From contig NZ_JAVFWO010000003.1 in assembly GCF_031085295.1 (NCBI RefSeq), positions 310,001 to 374,000 of the forward strand: 64,000 nt of DNA. Direction: 5' to 3'. Origin of the DNA: Microbacterium psychrotolerans. Lineage in GTDB: Bacteria; Actinomycetota; Actinomycetes; Actinomycetales; Microbacteriaceae. Made by a program: the position numbers and the translations under genes. Positions 43,393 through 53,800 of the stretch are shown here, one piece after another; the stretch's first letter is position 1, and every line of letters starts with the position of its first letter. The notes under the pieces were generated by a model that made no database searches, was not told where the DNA came from, and saw nothing but the letters and a program-made list of their open reading frames with translations.

Positions 43393-44169
43393 CTATCCGA
43401 GGCGCTCCTGGATCACGCGGGCCGTGGCCACGGGATCGGGACGATGCATCACCGACTCGGGAACGACCACGAGCTCTGCGCCGTCCATGGCGTCGATGAG
43501 GCGATCGGCCGCGGTGAGCAGGATCGGGAAGGTCTGCTCGCCGCGCAGCACCGTCACCGGCGCCCTGACGCCGAGCATCTCGTCGGTCGGGATCGAGGCT
43601 TCGCGGACGAGGTTGGTGTCGTAGACCGTGGATTGAGCGAGCGGAAGCAGGGCGGCGAACTGGTCGCTCGCGCGGATGCCCTCGACCATCTCGCGCGGGA
43701 GTCCGACGCCCTCGAGCTGGAAGGTGACGATCGCGTCGTCGAAGCGGCCCGCGTCGACGTCCTGCTGCAGGCGGTCGGCGAGGTCGTCGGCGGGCTCGTC
43801 GACGCCGAACCGCAACGGCGGCTCGGACAGGAACAGCGCGCGGACCGGCACGCCGCGGGATGCCGCGACCAGGGCCAGCACCGCGCCGGACGAGTGCCCG
43901 AGCACGGCCGCATCGCCGCCGGCCGCGCCGATCACGGCTGCGAGATCCTCGACCTCGCGGTCGGGCGTCGAGCCCCGCGCGTCACCGCTCGAGCCGCGGG
44001 CGCGGCGGTCCCACGTGACCGCCCGGAAGCCGGCATCCGCCAGCGCCTCCGCCAGCCCCGCGGCATCGGCGGCCGTCGACATGGCGCCATTGACGATGAC
44101 CACGGTGGGGCCGTCGCCGGTCTCTTCGTACGCGATGGGTGTGCCGTCGGCAGAGGTCGCGGTGCGCAT
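43393..44169 (-). CDS. Alpha/beta-hydrolase fold enzyme
   Basis: 258 residues. The nucleophile elbow is GHSSG, the oxyanion strand VVIVNGAM, and the fold closes with VMHRPDP carrying a candidate His. TWDRRARGSSGDARG is the DRRGxG-type loop seen in esterase-like members. Substrate unknown. ATG at 44169 is preferred over a longer frame to 44328, which would cross the control region of the divergent oxidoreductase. It ends six bases from the convergent arsR gene. Confidence 0.85.
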   Translation of the reverse strand: MRTATSADGTPIAYEETGDGPTVVIVNGAMSTAADAAGLAEALADAGFRAVTWDRRARGSSGDARGSTPDREVEDLAAVIGAAGGDAAVLGHSSGAVLALVAASRGVPVRALFLSEPPLRFGVDEPADDLADRLQQDVDAGRFDDAIVTFQLEGVGLPREMVEGIRASDQFAALLPLAQSTVYDTNLVREASIPTDEMLGVRAPVTVLRGEQTFPILLTAADRLIDAMDGAELVVVPESVMHRPDPVATARVIQERLG

Positions 44170-44259
44170 GGCGTCAGCCAACCACGGGCCGCCGACATGC
44201 GCCAGGGATGCGGCATCCGACCTCCGCGGCAACGGGATGTTCGCTGTCGTCGAACAAAG

Positions 44260-44273
44260 GTTGCCGACCACAT
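44260..44273. promoter_or_regulatory. Direct-repeat operator, left copy
   Basis: GTTGCCGACCACAT. It overlaps the candidate -35 box TTGCCG (44261-44266) of the oxidoreductase operon. An identical copy lies 36 bases downstream. Confidence 0.7.
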
Positions 44274-44282
44274 ATATCGCGC

Positions 44283-44288
44283 TATCGT
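44283..44288 (+). promoter_or_regulatory. Candidate -10 box of the reductase/OYE/marR operon
   Basis: TATCGT, 16 bases after TTGCCG. The two direct-repeat copies flank it, one on the -35 and one at the expected start site. Confidence 0.45.
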
Positions 44289-44295
44289 CATTCGT

Positions 44296-44309
44296 GTTGC
44301 CGACCACAT
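44296..44309. promoter_or_regulatory. Direct-repeat operator, right copy
   Basis: A second exact GTTGCCGACCACAT, covering the expected transcription start. The MarR-type protein encoded at the end of the operon is the likely binder. Confidence 0.7.
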
Positions 44310-44326
44310 GAATGAAGGAGACGGTC

Positions 44327-45262
44327 ATGAAAGCTCAGGTCATCACTCGGTTCGGAGATCCGGAGGTCTTCGAGTACGGCGAGGTGGACTCGCCCGCTGC
44401 GGGCCCGGGACAGGTTCTCGTGCGAGTCGCGGTGGCCGCCGTGAACCCGCTCGACGCGAAGATCCGCGCCGGCGCCCTGGCGTCGATGTTCCCCATCGAC
44501 TTCCCCGCGGTGCTCGGCAACGAGATCGCCGGCGTGGTCGAGGCGGTCGGCGACGGCGTGTCGGATCTATCGGTGGGGGAGCGCGTCGCGGGATTCGCGC
44601 CCTCCGGCGGCTATGCCGAGCTCGTCGTGACGACGCCCGATCGGCTCGTCCGCGTGCCCGACGCGCTGCCGCTCACGCAGGCGGCGACCCTACCCACCGC
44701 CGCCGAGACGGCGCAGCGGGCGCTGGCACTCCTGGACGTGCGGTCCGGTGAGACTGTCGTGGTGAACGCAGCGGCCGGGTCCGTCGGAAGCGCTGCGGTG
44801 CAGCTGCTCGTCGCGGCGGGCGCGCGGGTCATCGGCACGGCCTCCGGGACCAACCACGGCTACCTGCGGTCGCTGGGCGCGACCCCGGTGCGCTATGGCG
44901 AGCACCTGCTCGCCGACCTCGATCAGGTCGCCCCCGACGGGGTGGATGCCGCCTTCGACGCCGGCGGTCGCGGGTTCGCGGAGCAGATGCTTCCGCTGGT
45001 CGACCCGTCGCGGATCGTGACGATCGTCGACTTCGCGGCCGCAGCCCAGGGCGTGCGGATCGCTGCGGGCGACCCGTTCGAAGTGAACGCACGCTCGCTC
45101 CCGGCGGTGCTCGACCTCGCCGCGGCGGGGCGGTTCGCCACCGAGATCGCCGCGGTGCTGCCCTTCGACGGCATCGCCGAGGCGCACCGTCGCAGCGAAC
45201 GCGGCCATCTGCGCGGCAAGCTGCTCGTGAGGGTCGCCGACATCCCGGGAGCCCACGCATGA
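44327..45262 (+). CDS. Zinc-independent NADP-dependent quinone-oxidoreductase-type MDR enzyme
   Basis: 311 residues. AAVNPLDAKIRAGAL, FPAVLGNEIAGVVEAVG and the nucleotide-binding VVVNAAAGSVGSAAVQLLVAAGA identify the medium-chain reductase superfamily without zinc ligands. It should reduce quinones or enones with NADPH. ATG at 44327 follows GAAGGAGA. The Old Yellow Enzyme gene overlaps its stop by four bases, and a marR gene follows, suggesting a response to electrophiles. Confidence 0.9.
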   Translation: MKAQVITRFGDPEVFEYGEVDSPAAGPGQVLVRVAVAAVNPLDAKIRAGALASMFPIDFPAVLGNEIAGVVEAVGDGVSDLSVGERVAGFAPSGGYAELVVTTPDRLVRVPDALPLTQAATLPTAAETAQRALALLDVRSGETVVVNAAAGSVGSAAVQLLVAAGARVIGTASGTNHGYLRSLGATPVRYGEHLLADLDQVAPDGVDAAFDAGGRGFAEQMLPLVDPSRIVTIVDFAAAAQGVRIAAGDPFEVNARSLPAVLDLAAAGRFATEIAAVLPFDGIAEAHRRSERGHLRGKLLVRVADIPGAHA

Positions 45263-46329
45263 GCGTCCTGTGGGAGCCCACCACGGTGGGCCGGATGCAG
45301 CTGCCGCACCGCCTCGCGCTTGCCCCCATGACGCGCAGTCGCGCCCTTCCCGACGGTACGCCGGGCCCCCTTGCCGCCGAGTACTACGCCCAGCGCGCCG
45401 CTCTGGGCCTGCTCATCACCGAGGGGGTCCAGCCGTCCGACGACGGCCAGGGCTACCTGAACACGCCGGGCATCTACCGGCCCGCCCACGTAGAGGGGTG
45501 GCGCACGATCGCCGACGCGGTGCATGACCGCAGGGGCCATCTTGTGCTGCAGCTCATGCACGTCGGACGGATGTCGCACCCCGACAACACGCCCCACCAT
45601 CGGCAGTCGCTGGCACCGTCGGCGGTCTCGGCCGGCGTCGAGATGTTCACGCCCAGCGGGCGCCGGCCGGCTCCTCGGCCCCGCGCGATGACGAGCGACG
45701 ACATCCGCCGTACGGTGGCGGAGTTCCGTCACGCCGCGGCCAAGGCGGTCGAAGCCGGCGCCGACGGTGTCGAGATCCACGCGGCCAACGGGTACCTGCT
45801 GCACCAGTTCCTCTCGCCCAACGCCAACCTGCGCACCGACGGCTACGGCGGATCGATCCCCGCGCGCTCGCGCTTCGCGATCGAGGTCGCCGTCGCCGTC
45901 GCCGACGAGATCGGCGCCGACAGGGTCGGCATCCGGATCTCGCCCGGTCTGCTGATCGGCGGCATCGACGAGGGACCGGATGCCGCGGACCAGTATCGGC
46001 ACCTCGTCGGTGAGCTGGCCCCGCTCGGCCTCGCCTATCTTCATGTCGTGCAGTCGTCGGACGAGGCGCTCCTCCGTGACCTGCGTGGGCTGTGGCCGGG
46101 TGCGCTCCTGGTCCTGCGCGCGGGCCGATCCCTCGAGTCGGTCGCGGACGACATCGAGGCCGGGGTGGCAGATGTCGTGCCGGTCGCGCGGTGGGCGCTG
46201 GCTAACCCGGATCTCGTCGATCGGATCCGCGCGGGTGCGCCGCTGAACGACGCCGACCCCGCGACGTTCTACGGTGGAGGTGCCGCCGGCTACACCGACT
46301 ACCCGGCGCTCGCGAGCATCTCGACCTGA
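45259..46329 (+). CDS. Old Yellow Enzyme family ene-reductase
   Basis: 356 residues. The FMN barrel has LALAPMTRSRA at the start, QLMHVGRMSHPD, and the substrate-binding HxxN pair in EIHAANGYLLHQFLSPNANLRTDGYGG (first and fourth positions of HAAN). It would reduce activated C=C bonds using NADPH. Translationally coupled to the preceding reductase (ATGA, GGGAG upstream). Confidence 0.94.
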   Translation: MSVLWEPTTVGRMQLPHRLALAPMTRSRALPDGTPGPLAAEYYAQRAALGLLITEGVQPSDDGQGYLNTPGIYRPAHVEGWRTIADAVHDRRGHLVLQLMHVGRMSHPDNTPHHRQSLAPSAVSAGVEMFTPSGRRPAPRPRAMTSDDIRRTVAEFRHAAAKAVEAGADGVEIHAANGYLLHQFLSPNANLRTDGYGGSIPARSRFAIEVAVAVADEIGADRVGIRISPGLLIGGIDEGPDAADQYRHLVGELAPLGLAYLHVVQSSDEALLRDLRGLWPGALLVLRAGRSLESVADDIEAGVADVVPVARWALANPDLVDRIRAGAPLNDADPATFYGGGAAGYTDYPALASIST

Positions 46330-46338
46330 CGAGGAACC

Positions 46339-46806
46339 ATGGCCGCCCAGCCCACGACGCCCGACCCCGATGAGCACCGGTCCGTGCTCGCCGACGTCGC
46401 GCCCGTGAGCTGGGCGGTCATGCAGCTCGCGCATACGCAGCGTGCCCTGGCCGCACAGCGGCTCGCCACTCTCGGGCTCTTCCCCGGCCAGGAGCTCGTG
46501 CTGGCGCACCTCTGGACCGTCGACGGGCGTTCGCAGAAAGAGCTGCGCTGCCTGCTGGGCCTCGACCATTCCACGATCGCCAAGTCGGTGCAGCGCCTGG
46601 AGAAGGCCGGCCTCGTCCGCCGCGAGCGCTCGGCCGCCGACGGCCGCGTGACCCTCGTCCGGCTGACGGACGCCGGCCGCGCCCTTGAAGAGCCGGTGCG
46701 CCGGATCTGGGAGGAGCTCGAGACCCGCTGGGCGCACCTCGCGCCGGAGGACGCCGACCGGCTCACGTCCCTCGCGCGCTCCCTCCCCACCCCTACCGCC
46801 GACTGA
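46339..46806 (+). CDS. MarR-family regulator
   Basis: 155 residues. LGLFPGQELVLAHLW, LLGLDHSTIAKSVQRLEKAGLVRRERSAADGR and VRLTDAGRALEEPV are the winged-helix and wing of MarR proteins. It contains one Cys (ELRCLLG) near the DNA-binding helix, which could sense electrophiles. GAGGAACC precedes the start, nine bases after the OYE stop. It probably represses its own operon through the repeats at 44260 and 44296. Confidence 0.92.
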   Translation: MAAQPTTPDPDEHRSVLADVAPVSWAVMQLAHTQRALAAQRLATLGLFPGQELVLAHLWTVDGRSQKELRCLLGLDHSTIAKSVQRLEKAGLVRRERSAADGRVTLVRLTDAGRALEEPVRRIWEELETRWAHLAPEDADRLTSLARSLPTPTAD

Positions 46807-46957
46807 CGTCACGCGATCTCGGCGCCGACAGCGCGAGGATGTCGTCGAGCAGCCCCGACCCGGCCGATTCGCTCAGGGCGCAACGCCCGCGATACCGGGC
46901 GGCCGCGCTGATTGCAAGGCCTTCGCGAGCCCAATGGCGCACCCGCAGACTGGCCGC

Positions 46958-49318
46958 ATGCCTGACAGCACCGGTTTCGACGTCTCGCCGTGGGGGATCG
47001 GCTGGTCGGGGTGGGACCCGCAGCGCCAGGCGCGGCGGGAGTCGGTGTTCTCGCTGTCGAACGGCCACATCGGCTGGCGCGGCACCCTGGACGAAGGCGA
47101 CCCGTGCGAGGTGCCCGGCGCCTACCTGAACGGGCTCTTCGAAGAGCATCCGATGCCGTACGCCGAGGACGGATACGCCTACCCCGAGCATGGCGAGACG
47201 CTGATCAACGCCCCCGACGGCAAAGTGATCCGGCTGCTGGTCGCAGATGAGCCGCTCGACATCCGGCAGGGGCGGCTCGAGCACCATGAGCAGCACCTCG
47301 ACTTCCGGTCGGGGACGCTGCGGCGAGAATTGCGCTGGACGTCACCCGCCGGGGACACCGTGCACGTCGAGTCCACCCGGCTGGTGTCGCTCGCGCATCG
47401 CCCGGTCGCCGCGATCGACTACCGGGTGACCGCCGTCTCCGGACCGCTCGACCTCACCGTGCTCTCGGAGATCGTGGCGGACGAGCCGCTGCCCCGCGTG
47501 CACCCCGACGACCGCGTGATGGCCCCCCTCGAGCACCCGCTCGAGCCCGTCGAGCAGTTCGCCGACACGACCCGGGCCACCCTCCTGCTCCGCACGCGAC
47601 GCAGTGGGATCGGTGTCGCGGTGGCGATGGACCACGTGATGGAGGGCGCCGACTGCTCCGTCGACACCGAGGCATCCGAGGATGTGGCCCGCACCACCGT
47701 CACGACCCGTCTCGCTGCGGGCGACAGCATCCGTCTCGTGAAGATCGTCGCCCACGAATGGTCCGATGCCCTCACCGATGCCGCACTGCGCGACCGCGTG
47801 CAGGCCTCGGTCGCGACCGCGACGCAGCTCGGCTGGGATGGGCTGGCCCGCGAGCAGCGCGAGTACCTGGACCACTTCTGGGACGCCGCCGATGTCGTGC
47901 TCGAGGGCGACGCGCGCCTGCAGCAGGCGGTGAGGTTCGCGCTCTTCCAGGTGCTGCAGTCCGCCGCGCGCACCGAGGTGCGCTCGATTCCCGGAAAGGG
48001 GCTCACCGGCCCCGGCTACGAGGGACACACCTTCTGGGACGCCGAGGCGTTCCTGCTGCCGGTGCTCACCTACACGATTCCGGATGCCGCGGCCCACGCC
48101 CTGCGCTGGCGTCACTCGACGCTCGACCTGGCGCGGGAGCGGGCGAAGCAGCTGCATCTGGCCGGTGCGGCGTTCCCGTGGCGGACGGTCAGCGGACGGG
48201 AGTGCTCCGGCTACTGGCCAGCCGGCACGGTCGCGTTCCACATCAACGCCGACATCGCGGTCGCGCTCCTGCGGCACGTGCGGGTCACCGGCGACGCGGA
48301 CTTCGAGCGCGAGGTGGCGCTCGAGATCCTCGTCGAGACCGCGCGGCTGTGGGTGTCGCTCGGGCACCTCGGTCGCGACGGGGCGTTCCACATCGACGGG
48401 ATCACCGGCCCCGACGAGTACTCGGCGCTCGTGGACGACAACACGTTCACCAACCTCGCCGCCCGACGGAACCTGCGCGGCGCCGCCGAGGCCGCGCGCC
48501 GGCACCCCGACGACGCCCGCCGGCTCGGCGTGACAGACGACGAGCTGGGCGCGTGGGAGAGCATCGCCGACGCGATGGCCGTGCCGATCGACGAGGAGCG
48601 CGGCGTGCATCAGCAGTCGGCCGGCTTCACCGACCTCGAGCGCTGGGACTTCGAATCCACGTCGCAGGACCAGTACCCGCTGCAGGACCACTTCCCCTAC
48701 TTCGACCTGTATCGCAAGCAGGTGGTGAAGCAGGCCGACCTGGTGCTGGCGCTCCACTTCTTCCACGAGGAGTTCTCGGACGACGAGACGGCGCGCGCCT
48801 TCGCCTACTACGAGGAGCTCACCGTCCGGGATTCGTCGCTCTCGGCGTCGTCGCAGTCGGTCGTCGCGGCGCGGGTCGGTCACCTCGACCTCGCGATCGA
48901 GTACCTCCGTGAGGCCGCCACGATCGACCTCGAGGATCTGCGCGACGACATCGACGACGGCCTGCACGTGGCCGCGCTCGCCGGCGTCTGGACGGCGGTC
49001 GTGTCGGGACTCGGCGGGATGAGGGACGGATGCCGCGGCGTGGAGTTCGCGCCTCGGCTGGAGGCTCCCCTCACGCGACTGGCCTTCGGCATCCGCGTCG
49101 GCGGATGCGTGCTCCGCGTCGACGTCGGGATGGACGCGACGACCTACACGCTCGTCGACGGTCGCACGCTGCGCATCCGGCACTTCGGCGACGATGTGGA
49201 CCTCGAACCCGGGTCGCCGGTGAGGCTGGCCACCCCGCCGCGGAGCGATTCCGGCCCGCGCCCACGCCAGCCCGAAGGGCGGTCGCCGCAGGAGGTCCGC
49301 GCGACGTGGGGCGACTGA
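46958..49318 (+). CDS. GH65 family disaccharide phosphorylase
   Basis: 786 residues. The N-terminal beta-sandwich (SLSNGHIGWRGTLDEGDPCEVPGAYLNGLF) and the (alpha/alpha)6 barrel with GHTFWDAEAFLLPV, the general acid Glu487 in GPDEYSALVDDN, and KQADLVLALHFF identify GH65. Family members phosphorolyse maltose, trehalose, kojibiose or nigerose; which one is unclear. ATG at 46958 is six bases after CAGACT, close to the leaderless pattern; an ATG eight codons upstream is possible. The beta-phosphoglucomutase gene that often follows is absent. Confidence 0.92.
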   Translation: MPDSTGFDVSPWGIGWSGWDPQRQARRESVFSLSNGHIGWRGTLDEGDPCEVPGAYLNGLFEEHPMPYAEDGYAYPEHGETLINAPDGKVIRLLVADEPLDIRQGRLEHHEQHLDFRSGTLRRELRWTSPAGDTVHVESTRLVSLAHRPVAAIDYRVTAVSGPLDLTVLSEIVADEPLPRVHPDDRVMAPLEHPLEPVEQFADTTRATLLLRTRRSGIGVAVAMDHVMEGADCSVDTEASEDVARTTVTTRLAAGDSIRLVKIVAHEWSDALTDAALRDRVQASVATATQLGWDGLAREQREYLDHFWDAADVVLEGDARLQQAVRFALFQVLQSAARTEVRSIPGKGLTGPGYEGHTFWDAEAFLLPVLTYTIPDAAAHALRWRHSTLDLARERAKQLHLAGAAFPWRTVSGRECSGYWPAGTVAFHINADIAVALLRHVRVTGDADFEREVALEILVETARLWVSLGHLGRDGAFHIDGITGPDEYSALVDDNTFTNLAARRNLRGAAEAARRHPDDARRLGVTDDELGAWESIADAMAVPIDEERGVHQQSAGFTDLERWDFESTSQDQYPLQDHFPYFDLYRKQVVKQADLVLALHFFHEEFSDDETARAFAYYEELTVRDSSLSASSQSVVAARVGHLDLAIEYLREAATIDLEDLRDDIDDGLHVAALAGVWTAVVSGLGGMRDGCRGVEFAPRLEAPLTRLAFGIRVGGCVLRVDVGMDATTYTLVDGRTLRIRHFGDDVDLEPGSPVRLATPPRSDSGPRPRQPEGRSPQEVRATWGD

Positions 49319-49355
49319 CGGTCGCGTCGAGGGCTCCTCTGCGAAGCCCCGGCCG

Positions 49356-50882
49356 TCACCCGTTGGGGTCCGGCTTCGGGGCCTCGACCATGACGTCCCA
49401 GCGCAGGTGTGAGACCGGCGGGCCGGCCGCGGGCAGCGCACTGCGCTCGACCCAGAGGACGGGGGCGCCGTTCGTGTCGCGGGCGAGCCGGGCGCGGCGG
49501 CGTACCCGGACGCCCGCGCTCGGAATGGCCCGGATGTCGAGTTCATGACCGCTGCCCGCCCCCGCGCCCGAGGGGCCGCCGATGAGGCGCGACACCGGTC
49601 CAGGTCGCGGCTGCGGCACCGGCCCGGTCAGATCGGCGAGGATCGCCTGCCGCCAGTCCTGCGACCGGGTGTAAGGATGCCAGTGCGGCGGCAACGTGGT
49701 CATCGGCTCGTAACGGAACTGCCGCGTACCGGTGCGCGTCGTCTCGGCGACGGCCTGAGCGGTCGACGTGTCGGCGAGCAGTTCGGCGCCATCGGCCCGC
49801 AGCTCCGCCGCCCACGCCAGGTCGGCGTCTTCATCGACGCCGAGCACGATGTCGTCGAGCGGTGGTCCTCCGTGCGCCGCAACGGCGACGGGCCACACGA
49901 CCAGGTCGGTCGCGGCAAGACCTCGGACGAAGTACAGCGACCACTCGCCGGGCCCCTCGGTCGGCGGGGCGGCGAGATCGTGCGTCTCGCCGAACGAATC
50001 CGTCACCCGGACGACGGCTCCGAGGCTTGCGAGCACGCCGGCGGTCGGCGGCGCGGTGCCGTCGATCGGGGCGGATCCGGCCGGCACGGGGAACACGAAC
50101 CAGTCCTCCGCATCCGAGACCGCGAGATCCGACAGGAGCATGGTCGCCAGATGCGAGCGGTCGGGGGCGAACGCCCCGAGATCGACGGCGGCATCCTCGA
50201 TCTGCCACCAGCGCGGATGCGGCGCACCGGGGAAGGTGAGACGCGTGGGAACGACCTCCGCCTCCAGCGGCGCTTGCCCGACGGGGACCCCTGCGCCCTT
50301 GCCGACGTCGACGCTGAACCAGTCGACGTCGCCCCCGCGGTGCTCGCGCACCTCGAGTCCCGTGTCACCGGCCGAGAAGGTCGCGCTGTACGACAGGTCG
50401 CGTCGCGAGAAGCGGTCGGGTGGCGGCGAGGGCACGCCGAGCTCGCCCCAGACCGCGTCACCGGCGAGGACTCCCGACTCGAAGACCGCCTGGCCGTCCA
50501 CGGCACCCGAGAGGCCTTCATAGGGTGCCGCGAGCGGGCCGAAGCGGAAGCCGTCGAGATCCTCCGGCGCCAGCAGCGGCGCGGCGGCGCGGCCGGCCCG
50601 TGCACGTCTTCCGATGGTCCACCACTCGCCGGGCTCGGCCTCGATGAGGGCCTCGCCGGGGATCACCGTCGGATCGAGGTGGGGCCGTGCGGTGTCGTAG
50701 CGGAGCGGGATCTGCTGCGGGGTGAGCGTCACCCGGACGGGGGAGGAGGCATCCTCCCCCTGGAACTCGCCGAGCTCCCACTGCCGCGCGAGGAACCACA
50801 CCGGGTCCGCGACCTCGGCCCGGAGCCCGATCTCGGGGTCGGTGCGGCCGGGTTCGAACCAGGCTCGCCGGAGGTTCGTCAT
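49356..50882 (-). CDS. Uncharacterised protein, fourth gene of the DUF6603-type cluster
   Basis: 508 residues with no cysteine, signal peptide or membrane helix. The start MTNLRRAWFEPGRTDPEIGLRAEVADP is followed by FLARQWELGEFQGEDASSPV, which has the feel of a conserved motif, then mostly beta-type sequence, many Trp/Asp/Gly residues, a PPHWHPYTRSQDWRQAILADL segment and a basic region near the C-terminus. I do not recognise a domain. ATG at 50882 overlaps the preceding stop (ATGA). A larger reading frame up to 51599 lies in another frame of the upstream gene. Confidence 0.88.
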   Translation of the reverse strand: MTNLRRAWFEPGRTDPEIGLRAEVADPVWFLARQWELGEFQGEDASSPVRVTLTPQQIPLRYDTARPHLDPTVIPGEALIEAEPGEWWTIGRRARAGRAAAPLLAPEDLDGFRFGPLAAPYEGLSGAVDGQAVFESGVLAGDAVWGELGVPSPPPDRFSRRDLSYSATFSAGDTGLEVREHRGGDVDWFSVDVGKGAGVPVGQAPLEAEVVPTRLTFPGAPHPRWWQIEDAAVDLGAFAPDRSHLATMLLSDLAVSDAEDWFVFPVPAGSAPIDGTAPPTAGVLASLGAVVRVTDSFGETHDLAAPPTEGPGEWSLYFVRGLAATDLVVWPVAVAAHGGPPLDDIVLGVDEDADLAWAAELRADGAELLADTSTAQAVAETTRTGTRQFRYEPMTTLPPHWHPYTRSQDWRQAILADLTGPVPQPRPGPVSRLIGGPSGAGAGSGHELDIRAIPSAGVRVRRRARLARDTNGAPVLWVERSALPAAGPPVSHLRWDVMVEAPKPDPNG

Positions 50883-53800
50883 GTCGGCCACCCCTGCCTG
50901 ATGTCGACCGGCGGCTCGGCCTGCACGATCGGCGAAGGCGTCGCCCACGGAAGCCCGTCGCGATCGGTGGGACGCGCGGCGCGCGCCAGCGCGAGCCGTC
51001 GCACCTGCATGACGACGCGCAGCAGCGCCTCGCCTTCGAGGGGACGATCGGGATCGGGCGGCACCGCGACCAGCACGGCGTTCGGAGCGCGGGTCTTGGG
51101 GGCGTTGAAGCCGAACGCCGCCTGCGTGACGTGGTGCTGTGACGGCACCGAGTCCACCCAGCGATCCAGCAGTGCGAGGCCGACGCGTGCCGAGGCTCCG
51201 CTCACCTCGGGGCCGTAGGCGATGCGCACGGGCCCGGTCGTGCCCCACGGCTCGCCCGCGGGAGCGTCGATCGCCGCGGGCCACGGCTCCGCGGCGGTGA
51301 GCTGGTGCGCCTCGAGCGTCGCGACCCGGGGCCGGACGGCCGCGACGATCTCGAGCCACTCGGCGTCGAGCCTGCCGTCGGCCACCACGACCCACGGCGG
51401 CAGCAGTCCACGATCGACCACGGGGACGACGGGCAGATGCCGCCGCCCTACGAGGGTGCGGAGCTGATCCTGCAGCGCCGGGATCGACGCGGGCTCCTCG
51501 TCCGTCTCGTCGATCCGTGCGGCGAGGGCCGCGGCGGCCTCCGCCCGCCGGTCGTCGGCCGTCCAGTCCTCCGCCACGTCGTGCAGCCCGAGCTTCCACC
51601 GCTCGTCGAGCGCAGTGACCGCGGCATCCGTCACGACATTCCCTTCATCGGTGAGCGCCGCCCGCAGGGCTTCGGCGCGGTCGAGGAGCTCGGCACGCCG
51701 ATCCTTCAGGCTCTGCACCATCGCGGGCACGAGAGCGGGATGGTCGTCCATTCCGTCGGGCGCCGCTTCCGACCCGCCCAGGAGCCGGAGTGCGGCCGAG
51801 ACGGCGGGGGCGCCGAGATCGTCGATCGCGTCGGCCGCGAGCGCGTGGAAGACCGGGTCGGCGATGGCGACGGGATCCGTGTCGGGAGCCGCAGGCTGAC
51901 CCGCCGCCAGCACGAGCCAGCACGCGACGGGGACCGTCGTCGCCTCGCGCGGAGTGCGGATGCCGAGCAGCTCCACCGGCGTCGCGAGTCCGGCGGCAGC
52001 CTCCATGGCCGCGCCGCCGGCTTCCGGGCTGCGCGTGACGAGAGCGTGCACGCCGTCGACGAGAAGCAGATCGGCGTAGGCATCGAGCACGTCGTCCAGC
52101 GGTGCGAGCCGGTCTCCGAGGTCGGCCGGAAGGCCGGGCGGGAGCGCGTTCGCCCGCACGGCGTCCAGCACCGCCGCGCCGTTGCAGACGCGGCGGGTCA
52201 CGTCGTCGGTCCCGGCCGTCTCGCCGGTCGTCGGGAACGCGCGCCGCAGCACCCGCACGTCGTTCGGGTCGCCTGCCACCGCCTCGACCTCGAGACCGAG
52301 CGCCTCGAACGGGTGCACGCCGAGCCGCACGCGGTCATTGAGCCGGATGGCGGCGCGCACCTTGTCGGCGCTCAGCGTCAGATCCCAGCGGCCTTCGCTC
52401 TTCGTGCGCACCGCCGCATCGCGCAGCACGGCGGCGACCTGCGCCTGGGCGAACGAGGGGGCGTGCAGCAGACCGGCCTCGGTCGGGCCCGGTGGCAGAC
52501 CCGGGCGTGCCGGCGACCACGGCTGCGGGCGATCCACCCAACCGTAGGCGCCGAGGAGGAACGGCACCCCCGCCCCCGCCATGAGCGCGGCACGCCGTGC
52601 CGCCATGCTCATCAGCCACGGGTCGGCGCGGAACGAGGCTGCGTCGAGAGCGGCCTTGATGCCGCGGAGCGTGTCGGCGGGATTGTTGCGGTACTCCTCG
52701 ATGAGTTCCTTCAGCGCTTCCCGCACCTGGTCGAACCGGCGGACGATCAGCTCGCCCTCGCGACCCGACCCGGCGACAAACCCGATCGCATCGTCCGACC
52801 CGGCCATGACCGTGTTCGGATATTCGTCGTCCAGCGCAATCCGCCGACCGGGGTCGGGGGTGATCCCGAGATCGAGGTCGAGCGCCGCGCGGCCCACCGT
52901 GGCGCGGGCGATGATGAGCGACTCGCGCATGAGGTGACCGAGGAGCCCGAACTCGACGTGCTCGCCGAAGTAGAGCGATTCGGGGTGCTCGTCGAGCATC
53001 TCGAAGAGGCGATCAGGGTCGGGTTCCTCGTCCCGCGGCGGAGCGGGCAGGTGCCGTCGTGCGCCCGCGGCGGTGAGGGGCGAGAACGCGAACGGCGAAC
53101 CGTGCCACGCACGCGCCGTCGACCGGTCGTAGGCGGTCGCATGGCTCACGACGAAGCCCTGCGCGATCTGCTGCGCCTGCACGGTCGGCAGGTCGTCGAC
53201 GCGGCGGATCCGCCAGAACATCGACGGTGCGTGGCGCCCGTGCAGCCCGAGCAGGGTGGCGGCATCCGCACCGACGACGGGTGAGGCATCCGGAACGGTC
53301 GTCGCCGCCGCGGTGGCGCGCGCCGCCCCGTCCCGCCAGGGCACCGCCCACTGCACGACCGAGCGCTCGACGTCGCCGGCCACGGGATCGTCGCCCGGGG
53401 CATCCTGCCAGCGCACGTCGAGGTCTCCGGGGCCGGGCAGGTCGGCGTCGCCGAAGTCCGATGTCGGGAGCAGCCCGTACGGCTGATCGCCGACGCGGAC
53501 CGCCGGCCACGGGCCCTGCACAGCGAGCGTGCGCGCGGCCCAATCCGCCAGGTCGGGCTCGGACGTCGAGCCGGCGATCGTCCCGACGACGTCGCGGATG
53601 GTGCGGCCCCAGAGCACGGGCCAGAGACCTCGCACTGCGAGAGCGGCCACCCGGCCGTGCCCGGCCTCTCCACCGGGGAGGGGGAGTGCCGGTGCTCCGG
53701 CTGCGGTGTCCACCCCGAACGCGCGGAGCACGTCGAGCGTGCCCGGCTGCTCCGTGCCGTCGACGTCGAGCAGCGAGAGCCACGTCTCGGGGTCGTCGGC

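Noticed and set aside
51305..53284. Long open frame of 659 codons on the plus strand
   Set aside because: Antisense to the 1218-residue gene; composition is Arg/Gly/Val-rich as expected from a high-GC shadow frame, and there is no ribosome-binding site.
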